Source: Geobacter sp. UBA6169
Lineage (GTDB): Bacteria > Desulfobacterota > Desulfuromonadia > Geobacterales > Pseudopelobacteraceae
Assembly: GCA_002422265.1 (NCBI GenBank)
Contig: DIUB01000022.1
Location: 1 to 5,422 of the forward strand
Reading direction: 5' to 3'
DNA length: 5,422 nucleotides
Shown here in pieces: positions 1 through 5,422 of the stretch. Every line of letters begins with the position of its first letter. Within the stretch, counting starts at the first letter, position 1. Under the pieces are notes generated by a model. The model ran no database searches, was not told the DNA's origin, and worked only from the letters and a program-made list of their open reading frames with translations. A program made the position numbers and the translations under genes.

Positions 1-977
1 GTGATGAAGTGGCAGCCCTGCGTACGGCAGTGCGTCTGCTCTCCTACATCCCGGACAACAACTTCACCATGGCTCCCTACCAGGAGACCAGTGATCCTCT
101 GGACCGCAAAACCTGGGAGATCAACACCCTGCTCAAGAAGGCCTTCAACTCTCCCACAGGTTTCAATACGCCGTTTGATGTCTCTATTATCATCCAGCAG
201 ATCTGCGACCACGGTGATTATTTTGAGTTGCAGCCGGAGCGGGCCCGTGAAGTGGTCACCGCCTTCGGCCGCCTGGGGGGCAATGTGGTCGGCTTTGTGG
301 CTAACAACTCGGCCGTGGCCTCCGGCCAGATCGACTGTGATTCGGCAGTCAAGATCGCCCGCTTTGTCCGCTTCTGCAACATCTACAACATTCCGATCAT
401 CTTTATGGAAGACACCACCGGCTTCCTGCCGGGCCGTGAACAGGAGTCACGCGGTATCGTCCAGGCCGGACGCTCCATGCTGGATTCCATCGTGGATGTC
501 CGTACGCCGCGCATCCTGCTGATCCTGCGTAATGCCTTCGGCGGTGCCTATGCCTCCTACAACAACTACCCCACCGGCGCCGACCTGGTGCTGGCCCTCC
601 CCACCACCCGTCTGGCGGTTATGGGACCGGCCGGCAAGGAGTTCGTCTACAAGGACGAGCTGCGCAAGATCCGCGGTACTGCCGCCGAGATGGTCAAGAA
701 GGGGGCAGAAGAGCGTGCTCAGGCCGGTATGGACGGTGCCGCTGCCAAAAAGGATGCCGAGAAAGAGGCTGCCGAGTGGCTGAAAGCGCAGGAGGCCGCC
801 CTGAACCAGCGCTATGAAAAAGAACTGATGAACCCGAAGGAAGGTCTGGCCCTGGGCTCCATCTCCTCCATAGTCATGCCGACCGATCTGCGCAAGGTAC
901 TGGGGGAGAACATGAACTTCCTGCTCAGGCACTACAAGCCGGGCCCGATGATGGGGCCGCAGCGCGAATTCCACTAA
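1..977 (+). CDS. Acyl-CoA carboxylase carboxyltransferase subunit (probably propionyl-CoA), 3' part
   Basis: Partial gene; the first whole codon is at 3, so 324 residues and the stop are visible of a family usually around 510-590 residues. The start is outside the window. It belongs to the crotonase-fold carboxyl_trans family (PccB, AccD5, transcarboxylase 12S), which transfers CO2 from carboxybiotin to an acyl-CoA in the cytoplasm. Family hallmarks seen: the DExAALRTAVRLLSYIP-type segment at the left edge, ARFVRFCNIYNIPI (about 355-395), the DTTGFLPG loop (412-434), the oxyanion motif FGGAY (537-551) and LALPTTRLAVMGP. The visible part is essentially the C-terminal, biotin-facing half. Two oddities: the residue after GGAY is Ala (552-554), where Streptomyces PccB has Asp; and a charged Ala/Lys/Glu-rich insert of roughly 35 residues lies near 690-806. 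The biotin carboxylase/carrier gene follows after 36 bases, so these are likely partners. Propionyl-CoA as substrate is inferred from the downstream mutase; acetyl-CoA or another acyl-CoA is possible. Confidence 0.9.
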   Translation, partial: DEVAALRTAVRLLSYIPDNNFTMAPYQETSDPLDRKTWEINTLLKKAFNSPTGFNTPFDVSIIIQQICDHGDYFELQPERAREVVTAFGRLGGNVVGFVANNSAVASGQIDCDSAVKIARFVRFCNIYNIPIIFMEDTTGFLPGREQESRGIVQAGRSMLDSIVDVRTPRILLILRNAFGGAYASYNNYPTGADLVLALPTTRLAVMGPAGKEFVYKDELRKIRGTAAEMVKKGAEERAQAGMDGAAAKKDAEKEAAEWLKAQEAALNQRYEKELMNPKEGLALGSISSIVMPTDLRKVLGENMNFLLRHYKPGPMMGPQREFH

Positions 978-998
978 CCAAATCTTACCTTGACGATG

Positions 999-1004
999 CG
1001 GAGA
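999..1004 (+). promoter_or_regulatory. Ribosome binding site of the biotin carboxylase/carrier gene
   Basis: CGGAGA, with the GGAG core at 1000-1003, lies 10 bases upstream of ATG 1014. It favours that start over the in-frame ATG at 1038, which has no purine-rich stretch upstream. The spacing is a little long. Confidence 0.6.
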
Positions 1005-1013
1005 TAGATACCT

Positions 1014-3902
1014 ATGACCCAGACCAATGACCTCTACATGAATAACCCGTTGATCCACCGGGACCGCCGTCTCGGCACATCCGGCTCCGAGTGGGTCCGT
1101 TCCTTTGCCTGTGAGGACTTGAAGCCGCTGATCGTCTGCCGCGGCCCGATCCGTAAGGAGGCACTGGATGTTTTTGACGAGATGGGGATGACCCATGTCG
1201 GCATTCTGCTGTCCGAAAAGGACTCCATTGTTTACCCTAACGCCCTCTCGCCGGAGCTGCGTCAGATCAAAAATCCCAATAACGTCCACCGGGTGCCTGA
1301 TTACACCGGTGCCTCCAAGGAAGAGCGGGTTGAGCGGATCGGCCAGATCATTCAGATCGCCAAGGACAACGGCTACGATTCAATTTTTGCCGGTTACGGC
1401 TTTATGGCCGAGGATGAGGAGTTCGTGGCCGCCATTGAGAACGCCGGTCTGAACTTCATCGGCCCCAACTCACGAACCCAGGCCGATGCCGGCAAGAAGG
1501 ACGAGGCCAAGCGCACCGCCCTGCAGGTGGGGGTGTCGGTGACCCCCGGTATCAACAATGTAACCGCACGCACCCTGGTCAAGAAACACCCCACCCGTGA
1601 CAAACTGCTGGCCCTGGCCAAGGCTGAGGGATTGAAGCTGGATGACGCCCTGCTGAAGGATCCCAAGCTGTCGCTTGAAGACCTGGCCGATGAGATCCTC
1701 TACGCCTCCTACGAAAAGGGGTTGGACCTCTACTCCATTGAGGAACTGTCCGCCCAGGTACAGGTTGAAGTAGAGGCGATGTTCAAGGAATATCCGGGCA
1801 GCCGGATCCGCCTCAAGGCCATCGGCGGCGGTGGTGGTAAAGGTCAGCGGATCCTGGGAGCCTCGCTTCTGACGGCCAAAAACCCCAGCGATAAGCAGAT
1901 CAAAGAGGCTGCTGCCGAGGCGCCGACCCTGGTACGCGAGGTGCTGAACGAGGTCAAGGCCAATGGCGTGGGTGACAACAAGAACGTCTTGGTCGAGCTG
2001 AACATTGAACAGACCCGTCACAACGAGATCCAGCTGCTGGGCAACGGCGAGTGGTGTATCTCCATGGGAGGGCGTGATTGTTCGCTGCAGATGCATGAGC
2101 AGAAGCTACTGGAGGTCTCGGTTACCCAGGAGAGTCTGAAGCTGGCCATCGAGCAGGCCAAGAAGGCCGGTAAAAAGGCTGAAGTAAAGGCCCTTGAGTC
2201 TGACCTGAAGGTACTGACCCGGATGGAAGAGGATGCTGCCAAGTTCGGTGTTGCCGTCGGTCTGGATTCCGCCTCCACCTTCGAGTGTATCGTGGACCGT
2301 GACCGCTACTATTTCATGGAGGTCAACACCCGCATTCAGGTGGAGCACCGGGTGTCGGAGCTCTGCTACTCCCTCAAATTCACCAATCCCAAGGATAAGA
2401 ACGATTTCTTTGTGGTGGAATCTCTTGTAGAGGCAATGGCGCTCTTGGCCCGCCACAAAAAGCGGCTGCCCAAGCCGGAGCGGATCCCCCGCTTTGGTGC
2501 CAGTGTTGAGGCCCGTCTCAATGCCACCGACGCCTCCCTGTCCCCCCATGCCGGCGGTATGATCCGCTACTGGTCCAAGCCGGTGGAAGGAGAAATCCGT
2601 GACGACCAGGGGATCAGCCTGGTCAATCCGGATACCAACCAGTTCATGCGCTATCGCGTGGCCGGTGCCTATGACTCCAATATCGCCCTGATCCTGACCA
2701 AGGGCCAGGATCGCCTGGAATCATACCGTGAGATGTCCCGTGTACTGGGCTGCACCAGCTTGCGTGGCACCGATCTGGCCACCAACCTGGAGTTCCAGTA
2801 CGGCCTGACCAACTGGTTTGTCGGCCAGAATGTCATGGCCAAGCCCACCACCCGTTTTGTGGTCCCGTACCTGACCATGATCGGTCAACTCAAGGAAGAG
2901 GCCCAGAAGCTTGACACGGTCTTTGCCTTTATCCAGATGAAGAAGGCCTATGCCAAGCGGATGGCAGAACAGTTTGCGGATGACCCCAAGGTGGGCAAAG
3001 AGATGTCCGCCATCCTTGATCGCAAGGGGCTGCTGGTGACCCGTCCCATGGATCGGCTACTGGAAGACCCGCACCTGCTGTCCGGCTGGCTTTCCATCAA
3101 CCGTGCCAATTTCAGTATCGAAAAAGGCAAGGTGGTCTGGCATGACAACCCGTTTGTGATCCTGGCCGACACCTACCGCTATCTGAATATGCAGTGGGAT
3201 CCTGCCATCTCCGCTGCAGAGGTGATCTGGGAGCATGATGATCAACTGCTGCAGACCGGGCTGCGTTTCTACACCACCCTGGCGGAGCGCCTCAAGCTGG
3301 GGCTGCATGAGTACGACAAGCTGCAGGCCCTGCTGGCCAAGGACAAGCCTCAAGGCGGATTCTCCGCCGAGGAGTGGGCACGGGTACAGTCGGCCCATGT
3401 CGGTTTTGAAGCCGGTCTGGAACTGCTGGGTATGCTGTTTGTGATCGCTGACACCATCGGATTCTGGGAGTTCAAGGTGGAGGATGATCTGGAAATTACC
3501 ATCCCGGCCCACCTGCATGATGTTGACCTGCAGAACCGGATGAAGAAGGTGCTGGTACCGCCGCCGGTAACCAAGGCCGATGAGGTGGTTGCCATCTGCG
3601 GAGGGATGTACTATGGCCAGGAAGCACCCGGCATGCCCTCGTTTGTGTCGGAAGGGATGCACTTTGAAAAGGGGCAGCCGCTCTACATCATCGAGGTGAT
3701 GAAGATGTTCAACACGGTGCGGGCTACTTTCTCCGGCACTATTGACAAGATCATCATCCAGAGCGGTGACGGCAGTATTGTCCAGAAAGGTCAGCCGCTG
3801 TTCAAGATTACGCCGGATGAGAAGTTTGTCGAGATCGATCCGGAAGAGATCAACCGGGTCAAGCGTGAAAAGACCCTGGCCTATCTCAAGTCGGTCCTGT
3901 AA
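1014..3902 (+). CDS. Fused biotin carboxylase - biotin carboxyl carrier protein, 962 aa
   Basis: ATP-dependent carboxylation of a covalently bound biotin, supplying carboxybiotin to the upstream carboxyltransferase. Residues about 36-575 are a biotin carboxylase (ATP-grasp). Visible matches to E. coli AccC: GYGF at 127-130, Lys268 (Lys159), glycine loop 271-275, Glu328, His336/Glu338, RDCS 354-357, Lys364 (Lys238), Glu424 (Glu276), and the Glu436-Asn438-Arg440-Gln442-Val443-Glu444 set (Glu288 to Glu296). The catalytic set therefore looks intact. Odd points: HPGYG is FAGYG, QVEHP is QVEHR, NRGEIA is CRGPIR, and there are inserts near 181-258 and 372-404. Residues about 575-835 match nothing I recognise. 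Residues about 838-935 are a biotinyl domain with the EVMKM motif; Lys897 (3702-3704) is the biotin site. MYYGQEAPGMPSFVSEG before it resembles the AccB thumb segment. No carboxyltransferase domain is present. The alternative of carbamoyl-phosphate synthase, a common misannotation of ATP-grasp proteins, is excluded by the biotin motif. Confidence 0.9.
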   Translation: MTQTNDLYMNNPLIHRDRRLGTSGSEWVRSFACEDLKPLIVCRGPIRKEALDVFDEMGMTHVGILLSEKDSIVYPNALSPELRQIKNPNNVHRVPDYTGASKEERVERIGQIIQIAKDNGYDSIFAGYGFMAEDEEFVAAIENAGLNFIGPNSRTQADAGKKDEAKRTALQVGVSVTPGINNVTARTLVKKHPTRDKLLALAKAEGLKLDDALLKDPKLSLEDLADEILYASYEKGLDLYSIEELSAQVQVEVEAMFKEYPGSRIRLKAIGGGGGKGQRILGASLLTAKNPSDKQIKEAAAEAPTLVREVLNEVKANGVGDNKNVLVELNIEQTRHNEIQLLGNGEWCISMGGRDCSLQMHEQKLLEVSVTQESLKLAIEQAKKAGKKAEVKALESDLKVLTRMEEDAAKFGVAVGLDSASTFECIVDRDRYYFMEVNTRIQVEHRVSELCYSLKFTNPKDKNDFFVVESLVEAMALLARHKKRLPKPERIPRFGASVEARLNATDASLSPHAGGMIRYWSKPVEGEIRDDQGISLVNPDTNQFMRYRVAGAYDSNIALILTKGQDRLESYREMSRVLGCTSLRGTDLATNLEFQYGLTNWFVGQNVMAKPTTRFVVPYLTMIGQLKEEAQKLDTVFAFIQMKKAYAKRMAEQFADDPKVGKEMSAILDRKGLLVTRPMDRLLEDPHLLSGWLSINRANFSIEKGKVVWHDNPFVILADTYRYLNMQWDPAISAAEVIWEHDDQLLQTGLRFYTTLAERLKLGLHEYDKLQALLAKDKPQGGFSAEEWARVQSAHVGFEAGLELLGMLFVIADTIGFWEFKVEDDLEITIPAHLHDVDLQNRMKKVLVPPPVTKADEVVAICGGMYYGQEAPGMPSFVSEGMHFEKGQPLYIIEVMKMFNTVRATFSGTIDKIIIQSGDGSIVQKGQPLFKITPDEKFVEIDPEEINRVKREKTLAYLKSVL

Positions 3903-3910
3903 CATACACT

Positions 3911-3923
3911 ACCATGACATGGT
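3911..3923. repeat. Short perfect palindrome after the biotin carboxylase gene
   Basis: ACCATG-A-CATGGT: 6-base arms around a single centre base, 8 bases past the stop codon. It could be an operator-like site, or chance. No T-run follows, so it is not a terminator. Confidence 0.35.
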
Positions 3924-3929
3924 GCCTGC

Positions 3930-3962
3930 CCCGCCCTGTGTTCAAATCGGGCGATGGGCGGG
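3930..3962 (+). other. GC-rich stem-loop just upstream of the kinase-like gene
   Basis: CCCGCCC (3930-3936) pairs perfectly with GGGCGGG (3956-3962), leaving a 19-base loop. A competing pairing exists between CGCCC (3932-3936) and GGGCG (3949-3953). The stem ends 3 bases before the CGGAGG ribosome binding site and has no T-run, so it is more likely an mRNA structure affecting processing or translation than a terminator. It sits in the 75-base gap between two co-directional genes. Function is inferred only. Confidence 0.4.
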
Positions 3963-3965
3963 AGA

Positions 3966-3971
3966 CGGAGG
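3966..3971 (+). promoter_or_regulatory. Ribosome binding site fixing the start of the kinase-like gene at 3978
   Basis: CGGAGG, 6 bases before ATG 3978. This decides against the in-frame upstream ATG at 3954, which would add eight Arg/Gly-rich residues unlike any thymidylate kinase N-terminus and would place this site inside the coding region. Confidence 0.8.
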
Positions 3972-3977
3972 ATACAG

Positions 3978-4613
3978 ATGAGAAAAGGAAAGTTTATTGT
4001 ACTGGAAGGGATCAGCGGCTCCGGTCAGCAGGTCAAAGGCGGCTTGGTGTCTCTGCACAAGGCCCTGACCGATCTGAAAATTGATGTGGTTGAGTGCGCC
4101 AACCCCGATTCCGGTCGGGCCAAGGAGCTGGGTGCCGCCTCCATGATCAACTGGCCCTTTGGCCGTGACGCCCGGGCCGACTTTATCTTTGAATGCGCCG
4201 TGCGGACCGAGATTTTTCAGGGGATCGTACGACCAGCTCTTGAGGCTGACAAGATTGTTCTCTGCAAACAGTCCAGTATCTCGTCGCTGGCCAATGCCTG
4301 GGTTAACGGTTCCACCCAGAGCCTTGATGTATTGCGCCACCTTGAAAAGATCTCCCGCGGGTTCCTGTTTGGTGATGAGGTGTTTCCAGACCTGACCATC
4401 TTCTTTGATGTGCCGCCTGAAGAGGCGTTTGAGCGGGTTGAAGAGGTGTTGCAGATTCACCATGAGGGTGGTTTGTCCTACTACCAGCAAATGCGGGAAT
4501 TTTACCTGAAGGAACTGCCCCGCTGGCGCGGTGTTCGGATAGACGCCTCATCCGGACGGCATCAGGACCAGATTGATGCCGAGGTGCTGAAGCTGGTTAA
4601 AGAGGTACTGTAG
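3978..4613 (+). CDS. Thymidylate kinase-like protein with degenerate P-loop (probable pseudokinase)
   Basis: 211 residues from ATG 3978, the usual length for dTMP kinase. The fold is recognisable: KFIVLEG strand 1 (5-11), a helix with Arg76 and IVRPAL at 83-88 (ADRxxH..IrPAL region), VLC at 94-96, SSLA at 102-105, and PDLTIFFDVPPEEAFERV at 137-154. The catalytic signatures are changed. The P-loop, normally GxxGxGKST, reads GISGSGQQ (11-18), so the phosphate-binding Lys is Gln17 and the following Ser/Thr is Gln18. The TREPGGT motif is replaced by CANPDSG (40-46). The DRY motif after strand 3 is KQS (97-99). The Arg-rich lid with DRFE is replaced by an IHHEGG stretch (160-165). Ordinary dTMP kinase activity is therefore unlikely. 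The reading frame is intact with no internal stops, so the protein seems maintained. It lies 75 bases after the biotin carboxylase gene and before methylmalonyl-CoA mutase, suggesting a role tied to that pathway (nucleotide sensing, scaffold or assembly), but its function is unknown. Expect database labels of 'dTMP kinase'; tmk should not be assigned. Confidence 0.85.
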   Translation: MRKGKFIVLEGISGSGQQVKGGLVSLHKALTDLKIDVVECANPDSGRAKELGAASMINWPFGRDARADFIFECAVRTEIFQGIVRPALEADKIVLCKQSSISSLANAWVNGSTQSLDVLRHLEKISRGFLFGDEVFPDLTIFFDVPPEEAFERVEEVLQIHHEGGLSYYQQMREFYLKELPRWRGVRIDASSGRHQDQIDAEVLKLVKEVL

Positions 4614-4630
4614 CCTGGACATTTTTTAAT

Positions 4631-4766
4631 ACAGAGGCACAAAGAACGCGATGAAAGCAAAAAAACAAAATAGAGTGAACATCAAAATCTGAAAGTCTTT
4701 TTTTGATGTACCCCTAAGAAGTTCGCTTTTGACGTTCTCTGTGCCCCCTGTGTCTCTGTGTTTCAG
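4631..4766. repeat. Nested imperfect inverted-repeat element with CTGTG repeats
   Basis: This A/T-rich intergenic stretch folds back on itself in successive paired blocks: 4631-4636 with 4754-4759 (ACAGAG/CTCTGT); 4636-4648 with 4733-4745 (12 of 13 matching); 4654-4658 with 4725-4729 (AAAGC/GCTTT); and an inner hairpin at 4679-4709. The right arm also carries three CTGTG words starting at 4739, 4748 and 4756. The composition differs clearly from the flanking genes. From memory, ACAGAGRCACAGAG-type palindromic sequences are scattered between genes in Geobacter-like and other environmental genomes, so this is probably one copy of a dispersed, non-coding repeat. No ORF or transposase is present. 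Confidence 0.6.
4679..4709. other. Inner hairpin of the intergenic element
   Basis: ACATCAAAA (4679-4687) pairs perfectly with TTTTGATGT (4701-4709) over 9 bases, with a 13-base loop. It is A/T-rich and forms the tip of the larger inverted repeat. A seven-T run at 4698-4704 is within the loop and right arm, not after the stem, so it is not a canonical terminator. Confidence 0.5.
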
Positions 4767-4773
4767 AAAAAAT

Positions 4774-4803
4774 AAGGCTCCAGGTATCGCTATCTGGAGC
4801 CTT
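4774..4803 (-). terminator. Strong hairpin in the mutase leader; terminator-like, best oriented for the - strand
   Basis: AAGGCTCCAG (4774-4783) pairs perfectly with CTGGAGCCTT (4794-4803). Inner pairs (4784-4786 with 4791-4793, one G-T) extend the stem to 13 pairs around a TCGC loop. Read on the - strand the stem is followed by a T-rich tract (the complement of GAAAAAATAA at 4765-4774), as in intrinsic terminators. Read on the + strand only TTTA follows, so termination would be weak. It lies 14 bases before the mutase ribosome binding site, so on the + strand it would be a leader hairpin, partial terminator or mRNA stabiliser. There is no visible - strand gene just to its right for it to end. 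Confidence 0.55.
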
Positions 4804-4817
4804 TACTGCATACAAGC

Positions 4818-4822
4818 GAGGT
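4818..4822 (+). promoter_or_regulatory. Ribosome binding site of the mutase gene
   Basis: GAGGT, 7 bases before ATG 4830, supporting that start codon. Confidence 0.65.
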
Positions 4823-4829
4823 AATTACC

Positions 4830-5422
<593 letters not shown>

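Noticed and set aside
447..1289. Long antisense open frame (280 aa) opposite the carboxyltransferase end and the start of the biotin carboxylase
   Set aside because: It spans two clearly coding genes and their gap on the other strand, shows no family motif, and is explained by codon bias of the + strand genes.
1014..3902. Carbamoyl-phosphate synthase large chain
   Set aside because: There is a single ATP-grasp unit with biotin carboxylase residues plus a C-terminal biotin attachment motif; the synthase has two ATP-grasp halves and no biotin.
3057..3905. Long antisense open frame (282 aa) opposite the 3' end of the biotin carboxylase/carrier gene
   Set aside because: It lies opposite strongly conserved coding sequence including the biotinyl domain; His/Gln/Leu-rich composition is typical of antisense shadows.
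3954..3977. Upstream in-frame ATG extending the kinase-like protein by eight residues
   Set aside because: It has no ribosome binding site of its own, and the CGGAGG at 3966-3971 would be internal; the ATG at 3978 gives the normal family N-terminus.
3942..4490. Antisense open frame (182 aa) opposite the kinase-like gene
   Set aside because: The + strand frame has a good ribosome binding site and a recognisable fold; the antisense frame has no recognisable motif.
4636..4650. Second GG-N10-GC match (AGGCAC...GC)
   Set aside because: The -12 part lacks TTGC and the bases are part of the inverted-repeat arm.
4703..4734. TTGATG and TTGACG as -35 boxes for a mutase promoter
   Set aside because: No acceptable -10 box lies 16-18 bases downstream of either, so no promoter is called.
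4795..4810. Sigma-54-like promoter (TGG...CTGCA with GG-N10-GC spacing)
   Set aside because: The predicted transcript would begin on the mutase ribosome binding site, and the bases are already explained by the hairpin right arm; the -24 element matches poorly beyond TGG.

Overview
The window looks like chromosomal DNA from a Geobacter-like member of the Desulfuromonadia (Geobacter, Trichlorobacter or Pelobacter type). This placement is inferred from moderately high GC, codon usage, the protein style, and a CTGTG-rich intergenic repeat of a kind I remember from such genomes; it is not proven. All genes lie on the + strand, and together they describe a propionyl-CoA/methylmalonyl-CoA module.

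Layout: (1) 1-977, the C-terminal part of a biotin-dependent acyl-CoA carboxyltransferase subunit, cut by the left edge. (2) 1014-3902, a 962-residue protein with a divergent biotin carboxylase at its N-terminus and a biotinyl carrier domain at its C-terminus, joined by a long middle region I cannot assign. (3) 3978-4613, a 211-residue protein with a thymidylate kinase fold in which the P-loop lysine and other signature residues are replaced. (4) 4614-4829, a 216-base gap holding a nested inverted-repeat element and a strong hairpin. (5) 4830-5422, the N-terminal third or less of the large subunit of methylmalonyl-CoA mutase, cut by the right edge.

How they probably work together: the fused protein uses ATP and bicarbonate to carboxylate its own biotin, and the carboxyltransferase moves the CO2 to propionyl-CoA, giving methylmalonyl-CoA. 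After epimerisation by an enzyme not seen here, the B12-dependent mutase converts this to succinyl-CoA for the TCA cycle. The substrate is inferred from the mutase neighbour; other acyl-CoA substrates, or transcarboxylation, remain possible. The most unusual items are the apparent pseudokinase inside this cluster and the non-standard architecture of the fused biotin protein.
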